From CAADGU01 sp035444285 (GTDB lineage: Bacteria; Chloroflexota; Anaerolineae; Promineifilales; Promineifilaceae), in the NCBI GenBank assembly GCA_035444285.1, contig DAOMOK010000002.1, positions 310,001 through 374,000 on the forward strand: a DNA stretch of 64,000 nucleotides, read 5' to 3'. Positions 42,275 to 50,734 of the stretch are shown here, in pieces. Position numbers and translations under genes: made by a program. The stretch's first letter is position 1; each line of letters starts with the position of its first letter. Below the pieces are notes generated by a model. It saw only the letters and a program-made list of their open reading frames with translations. It ran no database searches and was not told the DNA's origin.

Positions 42275-42762
42275 AGTAGAACCTCAAAAATATGAACGAT
42301 GTCTCGCTGTTTCATCCATCAGAGCGACCAGGATGTGATCGCTATGTTGAATATCGCAGATGGGCGGATGGTGATGAGCGCTTCACAAGCATGTGGTGAA
42401 GATTGTGGCAAATTGTCTTCTGTAGTATAAGCAGAATCCCCGGAACCACAAAACTCGTGCCCCAGCGTTTTTCGTGGCAAAATTGGGCAATGAATCCGCA
42501 GATATTCTTTGCATCAAACTCTTTGCACCTTTGCGTCAAATCTGTTTCCAAAGGAGTTCAACATGGGCGGCAGCCCACCATGATGAATGAAAATTTGTAG
42601 GACGATTTTGCAAATCGTCCTGGCGATTTACAAAATCGCCCTACATTTTCAGAGGGGTTTTCATGGGTAGCAGCCCGAAGCCGCTTCGGGTTCGCCCATC
42701 ACAAGGTGTGAAAATTCATAATTCATCCTTCATAATTCATAATTTCCACAGGAGTGCAACTC
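42275..42762. other. kinase-GH31 intergenic region with repeats
   Basis: 488 nt between divergent genes without a supported ORF. It holds a CTTTGCACCTTTGCGTCAAA element (42521-42540), a two-hairpin inverted repeat (42596-42645), a small hairpin CCCGAAG-ccg-CTTCGGG and 'attcata' heptamers just before the GH31 RBS. A GGCAGCCC/TAGCAGCCC word appears twice near ATG-like triplets. Confidence 0.5.
42596..42645. repeat. double-hairpin inverted repeat (family B)
   Basis: TGTAGGACGATTTTGCAAAT... and its imperfect complement ...CAAAATCGCCCTACA pair over 24 bp, and each arm is itself nearly palindromic. It resembles family A in layout but not in sequence. Confidence 0.7.
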
Positions 42763-45120
42763 ATGAAATTTACAGATGGGTATTGGGGTTTTCGGCCGGG
42801 GGTGACGCCTCATTTTCCGGTGCATGTCCACGATGTGGTCGTGGAGCCAGACGCGCTGGTTGTCTATGGCCCTACGCGGCGGCTGAATCATCGTGGCGAT
42901 ACGCTCAACCTGGGCCTGCTGACGGTACGCTTTTCGTCGCCCATGCCGGACGTGATTCGGGTGCAGCTCACGCATCACAAGGGGCAACGGCCGTCCGCCC
43001 CCACCTTCGCCCTCCACACCCAACCCACGCCCGACCTGCACATCCAAAATGAAACCGACTACGCCAGTCTGACCAGCGGCCGCCTGACGGTACGGGTGGA
43101 CAAGGGCGAAAACTGGCGTGTAGATTTTCTGGATGGTGAACGGCCGTTGACCCAAAGCGGCTGGCGGGGTATGGGCTATGTGGATACGGCCGACGGCCGT
43201 TATATCCATGAACAACTGAGTCTCGGCGTCGGTGAGTGCGTTTATGGCCTGGGTGAACGCTTCACCCCCTTCGTCAAAAACGGGCAGGTGGTAGATTTAT
43301 GGCACGAAGATGGCGGCACCAGCAGCGAACAGGCTTACAAAAATGTGCCGTTTTATCTGACCAACCGCGGCTACGGCGTCTTTATCAACCACCCGGAACT
43401 GGTGTCGCTGGAAGTGGCTTCGGAAAAGGTAGAGCGGGTGCAGTTCAGCGTAGCCGGGGAGTCGCTGGACTATTTCCTCATCAACGGCCCCACGCCCAAA
43501 GAGGTGCTGATGCGCTACACGGCGTTGACAGGACGGCCGTCGCTGCCGCCAGCCTGGTCTTTTGGTCTCTGGCTCTCCACCTCCTTCACCACCGACTACG
43601 ACGAAGCCACCGTCACCGGCTTTGTGCAGGGCATGGCCGACCGCGACCTGCCGCTGCACGTCTTTCACTTCGACTGCTTCTGGATGAAGGAGTTTCACTG
43701 GACAAATTTGGAGTGGGACGGCCGTCTCTTTCCCGACCCCGCCGGCATGTTACGACGGCTGAAGGAGCGTGGCCTGCACATTTGCGTCTGGATCAATCCC
43801 TACATCGCCCAACGCTCGGCTCTGTTTGACGAAGGCATGGCCAACGGCTATCTGGTCAAAAAGCCCAACGGCGATGTGTGGCAGTGGGATCGCTGGCAGG
43901 CGGGCATGGCGCTGGTGGATTTCACCAATCCCGACGCCTGCCGCTGGTTCGGCGACAAACTGCGCGGCTTGCTGGACATGGGCGTAGACTGCTTCAAAAC
44001 GGACTTCGGCGAACGCATTCCCACCGATGTGGTTTACCACGATGGCTCTGACCCGCTGAAGATGCACAACTTTTACACCCAACTTTACAACCAGACGGTG
44101 TTCCAGGTTTTGGAGGAGGCGCGGGGGCGCGGCGAGGCGGTACTTTTTGCCCGCTCGGCGACGGCGGGTGGGCAGCAGTTCCCGGTGCATTGGGGCGGTG
44201 ACAGCACGGCCACGTTTGAGTCTATGGCCGAAAGTTTGCGCGGCGGGTTGTCGTTGGCGCTCTCCGGCTTTGGCTTTTGGAGCCATGATATGGGCGGTTT
44301 TGAGCAAACGGCCGTAGCCGATGTCTACAAACGCTGGTGTGCGTTTGGCCTGCTCTCCTCCCATAGTCGGTTGCACGGTAGTAGCTCTTACCGTGTGCCG
44401 TGGTTTTATGACGAGGAGGCGGTGGACGTGCTGCGCCACTTTACCATGTTGAAATGCCGGTTGATGCCCTATTTGTGGGGCACGGCCGTACAAGCGCACC
44501 AGACCGGCCTGCCCATGATGCGGGCCATGATGCTGGAATTCCCCGACGACCCCGGCTGCGACTACCTGGATCGCCAATACATGCTGGGCGACTCGCTGCT
44601 CGTCGCCCCCATTTTCCGGCAGGATGGGATGGTGGATTATTATCTGCCATACGGCCGTTGGACACATTTTCTGACTGGCAAAGTAGTTGAAGGTGGTGGT
44701 TGGCGACGGGAATCCTACGACTTTTTCAGCCTGCCGCTGTGGGTACGGCCGAACAGCATCATTCCGGTGGGCGTAAACGACAGTCGCCCCGATTATGACT
44801 TTGCTGATGGAGTGACTTTTCATCTGTTTGGGTTGGATGACGACACGGCCGTGTCCGTTACCGTGCCTGATCTAAAAGGCGAAACGGCCACTTCGACAGG
44901 CTCAGTGCAAGCCGTGACGCTGCACGTTCATCGCACAGGGGATACACTGCACATACAGGTCGAGGGAGCGACGAAACCGTGGAAAGTGCTGCTGCGTGGG
45001 GGTACGGCCGTTGGCGCTGTCACGGGCGGCGTCGGCCAGGTGGATAAACATGGCGCCCTCTTGCTACCGGATGCGGTGGACGGCCGTTTGACTTGCAGGG
45101 ATGTTCAATTTGGTGGGTGA
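42763..45120 (+). CDS. yicI: glycoside hydrolase family 31, alpha-xylosidase-like
   Basis: A 785-residue GH31 enzyme. The nucleophile motif 'FKTDFGERIP' puts the catalytic Asp at 414 and the acid/base motif 'HWGGDSTATFESMAE' puts the second Asp at 480. These are two residues from the positions I recall for E. coli YicI (416, 482), and the spacing of 66 is identical. 'VYGLGERFTPFVKNGQ' and 'FHFDCFWMKEFHWTN' also fit. The likely reaction is removal of alpha-xylosyl units, for example from xyloglucan fragments; no signal peptide is present, so it acts in the cytoplasm. AGGAG lies 8 nt before the ATG. Near the C-terminus residues 708-717 come from an inserted repeat (44882-44915). Confidence 0.92.
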   Translation: MKFTDGYWGFRPGVTPHFPVHVHDVVVEPDALVVYGPTRRLNHRGDTLNLGLLTVRFSSPMPDVIRVQLTHHKGQRPSAPTFALHTQPTPDLHIQNETDYASLTSGRLTVRVDKGENWRVDFLDGERPLTQSGWRGMGYVDTADGRYIHEQLSLGVGECVYGLGERFTPFVKNGQVVDLWHEDGGTSSEQAYKNVPFYLTNRGYGVFINHPELVSLEVASEKVERVQFSVAGESLDYFLINGPTPKEVLMRYTALTGRPSLPPAWSFGLWLSTSFTTDYDEATVTGFVQGMADRDLPLHVFHFDCFWMKEFHWTNLEWDGRLFPDPAGMLRRLKERGLHICVWINPYIAQRSALFDEGMANGYLVKKPNGDVWQWDRWQAGMALVDFTNPDACRWFGDKLRGLLDMGVDCFKTDFGERIPTDVVYHDGSDPLKMHNFYTQLYNQTVFQVLEEARGRGEAVLFARSATAGGQQFPVHWGGDSTATFESMAESLRGGLSLALSGFGFWSHDMGGFEQTAVADVYKRWCAFGLLSSHSRLHGSSSYRVPWFYDEEAVDVLRHFTMLKCRLMPYLWGTAVQAHQTGLPMMRAMMLEFPDDPGCDYLDRQYMLGDSLLVAPIFRQDGMVDYYLPYGRWTHFLTGKVVEGGGWRRESYDFFSLPLWVRPNSIIPVGVNDSRPDYDFADGVTFHLFGLDDDTAVSVTVPDLKGETATSTGSVQAVTLHVHRTGDTLHIQVEGATKPWKVLLRGGTAVGAVTGGVGQVDKHGALLLPDAVDGRLTCRDVQFGG
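44882..44915 (+). repeat. short interspersed repeat in GH31 gene
   Basis: ACGGCCACTTCGACAGGC continues into GCTCAGTGCAAGCCGT. Both halves match the flanks of the 18-bp array in the SARP gene (2901-2988). It encodes 'TATSTGSVQAV' in frame between two beta strands. Confidence 0.7.
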
Positions 45121-45231
45121 GTTATGACGGCCGTACCCCCTCCCTCTATCATCGTGCCAAATTCGTGGAGTAGAGGGACGGCCGTTCTCCTTCCCACAAC
45201 CCTGTTTGCTGATTCAGGAATCAGCTCACCA
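45121..45231. other. GH31-HNH spacer
   Basis: Two ACGGCCGT octamers (45125 and 45178) flank an imperfect inverted pair CCCTCTAT / GTAGAGGG. A hairpin GCTGATTC-ag-GAATCAGC lies at 45209-45226 between the converging ends. Confidence 0.5.
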
Positions 45232-45978
45232 CTATGATTGGTCATGAACTTTGGTATTATGATAAGTAATGTAAACTTCACTAATATCGTGTCCAGGAAT
45301 TAAATGCAATTGAGATTTATCCAAGGAGATAACACCATAATCTAGTAGAACATGATGTTTAGGACAAACACAAATGACGTTTTCTACAATATCCGGGCCG
45401 TTGTGGCGTTGATTTAGCGGTTGTATGTGGTGGGCTTCTGCATAAGATTCACCATTGTTCAACTTTATAGTATCCCCACAGAGTTGGCATTTGTACCCGT
45501 GAATATATTTCACCCACCTGGAAACTTTAGTGTCGCGAAGAATTCGATAACTTTGACTTAACACCCGTGCAGTTTCTTCATTGCCTTGAGGCATATCAAT
45601 AGCAGGGGGCGCTTTAGAAGCACGAGGCTTTTGAGAGGTGTATTTACTCGTTTGGTATTGGGCGCTACCTTCCGCAGTTTCCCTGATTCTCTTACTGAAT
45701 ACTTGTAATTGCCCTTTTTCAGTAACTCTTACATAGTTTGGCATAGATGAAATACCATCAGCTATATGTAGGTCTTGTTTTATCTGTAGGTACGGCGATT
45801 CTAAATAATCTTTCTCCGTTTCAAAAACAATATATCCGTTGGCGTCAAATAGAGCTCCAGGAAAATCTGTGAGTTGGTGATACCACTTACCGTCTGCACG
45901 ATATAATGCATGTTTTGCCTCAACCCCCCACAAATCATTAAGATATTTTCCTGTTAAGTTTTTTTGTTTATCTTCCAT
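45232..45978 (-). CDS. HNH endonuclease
   Basis: A 248-residue protein with a C-terminal HNH nuclease domain: the zinc-type cysteines 'YKCQLCGDTI', 'YAEAHHIQPLNQRHNGPD' and 'NVICVCPKHHVLLDYG'. The N-terminal ~130 residues are charged and unlike any domain I know. The gene is clearly AT-richer than its surroundings and has no ACGGCCGT octamer over about 1.2 kb, which suggests recent acquisition. It could belong to a restriction or defence system, but no methyltransferase or partner gene accompanies it. The start at 45978 (MEDKQKNL) is the first ATG; its RBS is weak. Confidence 0.85.
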   Translation of the reverse strand: MEDKQKNLTGKYLNDLWGVEAKHALYRADGKWYHQLTDFPGALFDANGYIVFETEKDYLESPYLQIKQDLHIADGISSMPNYVRVTEKGQLQVFSKRIRETAEGSAQYQTSKYTSQKPRASKAPPAIDMPQGNEETARVLSQSYRILRDTKVSRWVKYIHGYKCQLCGDTIKLNNGESYAEAHHIQPLNQRHNGPDIVENVICVCPKHHVLLDYGVISLDKSQLHLIPGHDISEVYITYHNTKVHDQS

Positions 45979-46141
45979 AGGTGCATTCTGCAAGTGGATA
46001 CTGGGAATTATTGGCTGAAATATATTTAGCTTAAGCGGGCCAAATATTTATCACCCTACGACGAGTACAGGGGATCATATTACGGGAACGATACCCTGTA
46101 GGCTAAAGGATACAAATGATTTATTTTAGGTATCTACCTTC

Positions 46142-47155
46142 TTACCCCCGATAAGCCTTCACAATTTCGGCCATGACGGAAAGGGCGATCTCTTCGGGGG
46201 TCACGGCGTTGATATTCACGCCAATCGGCGCATGAATACGGCCGATCTGCTCGGCCGTGATGCCCATTTCTTGCAAGCGGGCTACCCGTTTGGCGTGGGT
46301 TTTGCTGCTGCCCAACGCGCCCACGTAAAAGGCAGGGCTGTTCAGCACCACTTCCAGGGCGGGGTCGTCAATTTTGGGGTCGTGGGTGAGCAGGGCCACG
46401 GCCGTTTCCGGCGTCACCTCAATCTCGGCAAATGCCTTTTGGGGCCAGGCCTGGATCAATTTGTCCACATGCGGAAAGCGGGCTTCGCTGCCAAAGGCGC
46501 GGCGTGGGTCTATGACAATGGTCTGGAAGCCCAACACTTTGGCGTACTGCGTCAGCGCCACGGCAATATGCACCCCGCCGACCATGATGAGCGTCGGCGA
46601 CGGCCGTACCGTATCCACAAACACCTCCACCTCATCCGTCAACTTCACCCGCCCCGGCGACTGCAATTTTTTCTCGGCGGCTAAGGCCAGCGCGTCCAGT
46701 TCAGGGCCAAGTGTGCCCAGGGTACGGCCGTCACGCGCCACCGTCAGCTTTTGCCCCACCGTGCCCTCCGGCCCACGAATGATGGTGATGGATGCGCCCG
46801 CTTTGTCCTGGGTGATCAGTTCATGCATCAGAGTGTAGGCGTTGGCGTGCAACGCCTCTACGAAAATTTCAATGGTGCCGCCGCAGGCCAGCCCCACATC
46901 CCAGGCGGTCTCGTCGGCTACGCCAAAATGGAGCAGTTTGGGACGGCCGTTTTCCAGCGCCGCCACCGCTTCCTCGAAGACCGCCCCTTCCACACAGCCG
47001 CCGGAGACAGAGCCAGCCATACGGCCGTCGGGCGTCACCGCCATCTTGGCCCCCTCCTTGCGCGGCGCCGACCCCCACGTCTGCACCACCGTCGCCAGGG
47101 CAATGGGCTGATTTTCAGCCTGCCACTTGTTGATGTCAGATATGACCTCTTGCAT
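46142..47155 (-). CDS. xdhC: XdhC/CoxI-family molybdenum-hydroxylase maturation protein
   Basis: A 337-residue XdhC-type protein: N-terminal 'VQTWGSAPRKEGAKMAV' and 'AGSVSGGCVEGAVFEEA', then a Rossmann-like C-terminal domain with 'TLIMVGGVHIAVALTQYAKV', 'VALLTHDPKIDDPALE' and 'YVGALGSSKTHAKRVARL'. The family binds molybdenum cofactor and inserts it, sulfurated, into xanthine dehydrogenase or CO-dehydrogenase-like enzymes. The usual glycine-rich G-x-G-H of the Rossmann loop reads GGVH here. The catalytic enzyme is not in the window; MoxR and CoxE homologues lie upstream on the same strand. Confidence 0.92.
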   Translation of the reverse strand: MQEVISDINKWQAENQPIALATVVQTWGSAPRKEGAKMAVTPDGRMAGSVSGGCVEGAVFEEAVAALENGRPKLLHFGVADETAWDVGLACGGTIEIFVEALHANAYTLMHELITQDKAGASITIIRGPEGTVGQKLTVARDGRTLGTLGPELDALALAAEKKLQSPGRVKLTDEVEVFVDTVRPSPTLIMVGGVHIAVALTQYAKVLGFQTIVIDPRRAFGSEARFPHVDKLIQAWPQKAFAEIEVTPETAVALLTHDPKIDDPALEVVLNSPAFYVGALGSSKTHAKRVARLQEMGITAEQIGRIHAPIGVNINAVTPEEIALSVMAEIVKAYRG

Positions 47156-47169
47156 GATATTGTCTCTCC

Positions 47170-47262
47170 AGTGTCATTCCAACGAGTCTTCGAGGAAGAA
47201 TCCTTCTGGATTAGCTGGTATGTGGGGATTCCTCATTCCGAAGACTCCATTCGGAATGACAG
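47170..47262. repeat. 93-bp imperfect palindromic element
   Basis: GTGTCATTCCAACGAGTCTT on the left pairs with AAGACTCCATTCGGAATGAC on the right; both arms also end in GGAATC/GATTCC-like words. A MITE- or REP-like unit between nth and xdhC. Confidence 0.65.
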
Positions 47263-47276
47263 GCAAATTGTTGCCG

Positions 47277-47936
47277 TCACCGGTAAGATTTTACACCGAC
47301 GCGCGGGCAGATGTCGAAGAGGGGACAGGTGGTGCAGCGGGGCGTGGTTCCCTGGCAGATGTGTTTGCCAAAGGGAACCAGCAGTCGGTTGATCTCGATC
47401 CAGTATTTCTGTGGCAGTTTTTGCTCCAATGCGGCCATTGTTTTTTCCGGGGTGTTGGCCTGCACATAACCCCAACGGTTGGTGATGCGGTGAACGTGAA
47501 TGTCTACGCTGATGAACGGTTGGCCGCAGGCGATGCCCAACGCCAGGTTGGCACACTTGGGGCCAACGCCTTTGAAGGAGAGCAGCAGGTCGCGGTCGCA
47601 GGGTAGTTCGCCGCCAAATTCATCTACTACTCGTTGGGCGATGGCCTGGATTTGCGGCGCTTTGCTTTCGGCAAAGCTGCTGTCGGCGATGAGGGCGGCA
47701 ATTTCGGCAGGGGTCAGGGCGGCCATTTGTTGTGCCGTGCGCGCCCGCGCAAACAGCTTGTGGGCTACCGGCACGCTCACTTCGTCGTAGGTGCGGATGG
47801 AGATGATGCAGGCGATGAGCTGCTCAAAGGGGGAGTTGTACCCTTCGTCGGCCAGTTGGAACATGGCGGCGGGGGGATACGGCCGTACTGCCTCGGCTAT
47901 TCTTTCCATCGCAACATCAATATCAAACTCGTCCAT
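47277..47936 (-). CDS. nth: endonuclease III
   Basis: A 219-residue HhH-GPD DNA glycosylase/AP lyase. The helix-hairpin-helix 'LLSFKGVGPKCANLALG' carries the catalytic lysine, 'ISVDIHVHRITNRWG' the catalytic aspartate, and the C-terminal C-x6-C-x2-C-x5-C ('CQGTTPRCTTCPLFDIC') binds a [4Fe-4S] cluster. It removes oxidised pyrimidines in base excision repair. The start at 47936 (MDEFDIDVAM) is the first ATG. It lies in a minus-strand series with xdhC and the VWA gene, separated from each by palindromic elements. Confidence 0.94.
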   Translation of the reverse strand: MDEFDIDVAMERIAEAVRPYPPAAMFQLADEGYNSPFEQLIACIISIRTYDEVSVPVAHKLFARARTAQQMAALTPAEIAALIADSSFAESKAPQIQAIAQRVVDEFGGELPCDRDLLLSFKGVGPKCANLALGIACGQPFISVDIHVHRITNRWGYVQANTPEKTMAALEQKLPQKYWIEINRLLVPFGKHICQGTTPRCTTCPLFDICPRVGVKSYR

Positions 47937-47948
47937 GATCTTTTTACT

Positions 47949-48003
47949 GTTCGTAGTAGGCGATTTATCGCCATTTCACGGCGATGAATCGCCTACTACG
48001 AAC
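47949..48003. repeat. long inverted repeat, family A copy 3
   Basis: 24-bp arms starting GTTCGTAGTAGGCGATTTAT with one mismatch, 7-nt spacer ATTTCAC. It separates two same-strand genes (VWA and nth), so it is not restricted to convergent junctions. Confidence 0.85.
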
Positions 48004-48007
48004 CACG

Positions 48008-49237
48008 TCAGCGGTGACTGATGAAGGCGGCGCCTTTGAGGGTGATGGGCTGACGTGGGCGCAACGGCCGTTTGGCGGCCGTCACTGTCTGCAAATGCAG
48101 AGCTAAATCTTCCAGGCTGGCCAGGTTGTGAACCGGTAGAAAGTCGTCAATATGGGGCAGGGCGGCCTGCATTCCGCGTGTTAGTGGTTCGTACTGCGCC
48201 GAGCCGAGCAGGGGGTTAAGCCAGATGAGGCGGTGGCAGGTGCGGTGCAGGCGGGCAATCTCGCCGCGCAGCAGTTCCGGGTCGCCACGATCCCAACCGT
48301 CGCTGATGAGCAGCACAATCGCGCCGCGCCCCAGGACGCGCCGCCCCCAGTCGTAGTTGAAGGTTTTCAGGGAATCACCAATGCGGGTGCCGCCGGCCCA
48401 ATCGTGGACGTGCCCGGCCACTTCGGTGAGGGCGTAATCCAGGTCACGGCCGTGCAACTCCCTGGTGATGCGTGTCAGTCGGGTGCTGAAGACGAATGAT
48501 TCCACCTTTTGCGTCAGGCTTTCGGCCAGGCCGTAGGAAAAGTGCAGCAGCAGGCGGGTGTATTGCTCCATACTGCCGGAGATGTCGGCGATGATGATGA
48601 GGGGGCGCGGTTTGAATTTGGGTTCGCGGGACGGCCATTCCAGCAGCTCACCGCCGTAGCGCAAATTTTGGCGCATCAGACGACGCAGGTCTGGCTGACG
48701 GCCGTGCCCGGCCCGCATCCGCCGTGTTTGCCGCAGCCCCAAATCCCACACCATTTGCGCCATCAGCCAGCGCACGGCCGTGAGTTCCTCTTTTGTTAGC
48801 GTGGCAAAATCTTTCTGGCGCAGCAGTTCCCGCTGGCTGTAGGTGCGCGTGATTTCGATGATCTCCTGTGTTTCCTCGTCGCCCTCTTCTGCACTGTCTT
48901 CCTGGTCACTTTCCTGGGCCACGTTCTCTGGCTGCGGCGGGACTAACAGGGTGGGCGGCGGCTCTTCTGGGCGAAAACTGTTCATGTCCAGCCAGACCCC
49001 TTCTCCCGCCGGTTTGCGCCAGAAGAGGTCAAATGCCTGGTCAAACAGGGGCAGGTCGGCCCGTTCATGCACCAACAGGCTGCGGGCGGTGAAGTAAAAG
49101 TCCGCCTTGTGCCCGATGGAGACGTGATCCAGGGCGCGTACCAGGTCTACCATGCGGCCAGGGTTTACATCTATGCCCAACGCCCGCAGCAAACGGCCGA
49201 ATAAGATGAGGTTGTGTAACAGGTTTCCATTTGTCAT
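48008..49237 (-). CDS. coxE: CoxE-like VWA-domain protein
   Basis: A 409-residue protein of the CoxE/YehP-type VWA family. The N-terminal half has helical 'GRMVDLVRALDHVSIGHKAD' and 'DLPLFDQAFDLFWRKPAGEG', followed by an acidic linker and the VWA domain with a MIDAS motif 'IIADISGSMEQYT' and 'LLISDGWDRGDPELLRGEI'. In the CO-dehydrogenase system CoxE works with the MoxR-type ATPase CoxD in forming the active-site cluster. Here a MoxR gene lies 1.5 kb upstream in the same operon, with three small genes between. The start at 49237 avoids a 25-codon stretch made of repeat-like DNA. Confidence 0.88.
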   Translation of the reverse strand: MTNGNLLHNLILFGRLLRALGIDVNPGRMVDLVRALDHVSIGHKADFYFTARSLLVHERADLPLFDQAFDLFWRKPAGEGVWLDMNSFRPEEPPPTLLVPPQPENVAQESDQEDSAEEGDEETQEIIEITRTYSQRELLRQKDFATLTKEELTAVRWLMAQMVWDLGLRQTRRMRAGHGRQPDLRRLMRQNLRYGGELLEWPSREPKFKPRPLIIIADISGSMEQYTRLLLHFSYGLAESLTQKVESFVFSTRLTRITRELHGRDLDYALTEVAGHVHDWAGGTRIGDSLKTFNYDWGRRVLGRGAIVLLISDGWDRGDPELLRGEIARLHRTCHRLIWLNPLLGSAQYEPLTRGMQAALPHIDDFLPVHNLASLEDLALHLQTVTAAKRPLRPRQPITLKGAAFISHR

Positions 49238-49298
49238 TGGTTTTTGGGGCAGCGGATGTGAAGCGGATAAACGGATAGGCCATCCGTTTATCCGTTCC

Positions 49299-49847
49299 CT
49301 ATCCGTTGCCATTTTGGGTAGCCCAGGCGGGTATGTCCAGCGCCGATTTCATAATAAAACCGCTGGCGATTTCGTGGATGCGGTGGTTGGTAATGCTGTT
49401 GGCGATGCCGTCCATGATGCTGTCCGGCACCAGTTTAGTCGCCCAGGGTTTGGGCAGTTCAGCCGACAGTTCCAGCGCGTATTCCAACCGGGTGCGGTCG
49501 CCGTCGGCGTAGAAGATGGAGGTACTGCTGTAACGGCCGTAAGCCTCTGTGCCATGAAAAGTGGATTTTGCCTTCACCGGCAAACCCGCTTCCCATGGGG
49601 TCAGACGAATAATGTAATTTGCCGGATCAACTTCCGTTTGCACATCACAATAAATCGCCACGTCATATGCATTTAACTCGCGGGAGAGGTAACAGAGTCG
49701 CAAATGCTGCGCCCCATGCACCTGCACCAACTGGATACGCGGCAGGTAAGGCAGGATGCGGTGGATGTCCTGGTAAAAGTGGAAGGCGGTGGTCACGGCC
49801 GTGGGCAGCGTAAACGTTATCTGTGCCCGGCCCGAAATGGTGATCAT
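49299..49847 (-). CDS. DUF1997-like protein
   Basis: A 182-residue protein, likely an SRPBCC/START-like beta-sheet fold ('FHFYQDIHRILPYLPRIQLV', 'IIRLTPWEAGLPVKAKSTFH'), resembling DUF1997 proteins known chiefly from cyanobacteria and plastids. The biochemical role is unknown. ATG overlaps the stop of the C39-like gene by 4 nt (ATGA), so translation is coupled. Confidence 0.6.
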   Translation of the reverse strand: MITISGRAQITFTLPTAVTTAFHFYQDIHRILPYLPRIQLVQVHGAQHLRLCYLSRELNAYDVAIYCDVQTEVDPANYIIRLTPWEAGLPVKAKSTFHGTEAYGRYSSTSIFYADGDRTRLEYALELSAELPKPWATKLVPDSIMDGIANSITNHRIHEIASGFIMKSALDIPAWATQNGNG

Positions 49848-50308
49848 CCTGCTCTATTGACCGTAGCGCCCCGATACCCAAACTCACCCCAGGCCGCTAA
49901 TAATCCATCCCAAGAAACAGCAATTGGAGACTCTTCCCTGGCCGGGTCATTCACCCAAAATTGGCGCTCTGACTCAATGCCGACAATAATCAACGCATGG
50001 GCCACATCTTCATGCCAATACTCCAAAAAGCCGGTACGCACAAAAACAAGCACAGGCTTATTGTCTTGCAACGCAGCCGCTACTTCTGCAATTGACCACT
50101 CCCGATAGTCAACGACAAAGCCCAGGTTGCGCAATCTTTTAACTGCATAACTGGGCGCTCCATATGACTTTGCCTCCAACACTTTCGCCACCTCAGATTC
50201 GCTCATCAACAAGCCCGAATAAGCCAGCAACATGGGAGCGCAGGCTGGTAAGCACTGCCCATCTACCGATTGAGGAAGATGGGTAAGAGAAAGGGATTTG
50301 TGGCTCAC
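49844..50308 (-). CDS. C39-like cysteine peptidase/transferase
   Basis: A 154-residue protein with the minimal papain-like arrangement of C39/BtrH-like domains: Gln13, Cys19 in 'QSVDGQCLPACAPMLL', His in 'DVAHALIIVGIE' (about 104) and Asp in 'QFWVNDPA' (about 120). Such domains cleave leader peptides after GG or act as acyltransferases. No signal peptide and no transporter is attached. It starts with GTG at 50308, overlapping the upstream gene's stop (GTGA), and its own stop overlaps the DUF1997-like start. The catalytic set seems intact. Confidence 0.68.
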   Translation of the reverse strand: MSHKSLSLTHLPQSVDGQCLPACAPMLLAYSGLLMSESEVAKVLEAKSYGAPSYAVKRLRNLGFVVDYREWSIAEVAAALQDNKPVLVFVRTGFLEYWHEDVAHALIIVGIESERQFWVNDPAREESPIAVSWDGLLAAWGEFGYRGATVNRAG

Positions 50309-50694
50309 GAAGTTGTTACTTCACGCATCAATTGGTCTGTGGCTATTGTTAGCCGGTCAATCAAGCTGTCATCGTAATGAATTTCACCATAAGTTGCATC
50401 AATATCTATTGCCCCAACAAAACCAACCCGTCCCCTCCCTGGCAACGTCAGGTCAACAGGCACATGCCAGACCCATTTGCCGCTACGTTGTTGTAATTCT
50501 GGCGTGTTGGCCAATAACAGATTGCTCACATGTTCCAACACAAAAACGTTAGCCTTCTGGCGGGCAGTATAGGCTGAAATTTGCGTGGCTGGTGATGAGA
50601 GTTCCAGGCGCTTATCCAGCCAGGATGCCAGGTCGTTAGCTGCTTCTTCGCCTAATGCTTTTTGCACGGTAAGTGGTAATGCTACTGTGTCCAT
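50305..50694 (-). CDS. hypothetical partner of C39-like protein
   Basis: A 129-residue protein: an N-terminal helical region with 'EEAANDLASWLDKRLEL' and 'YTARQKANVFVLEHVSNLLL', and a C-terminal beta region 'LPGRGRVGFVGAIDIDATYG' with 'YDDSLIDRLTIATDQL'. I recognise no named family. The 4-nt overlap with the C39-like gene implies a fixed stoichiometric or substrate-enzyme relationship; it might be a substrate, propeptide-like inhibitor or immunity partner, none of which can be shown here. Confidence 0.65.
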   Translation of the reverse strand: MDTVALPLTVQKALGEEAANDLASWLDKRLELSSPATQISAYTARQKANVFVLEHVSNLLLANTPELQQRSGKWVWHVPVDLTLPGRGRVGFVGAIDIDATYGEIHYDDSLIDRLTIATDQLMREVTTS

Positions 50695-50734
50695 TGCCTG
50701 TTTCCTTGTGTTTCATTTCGGCTCATTATACATC

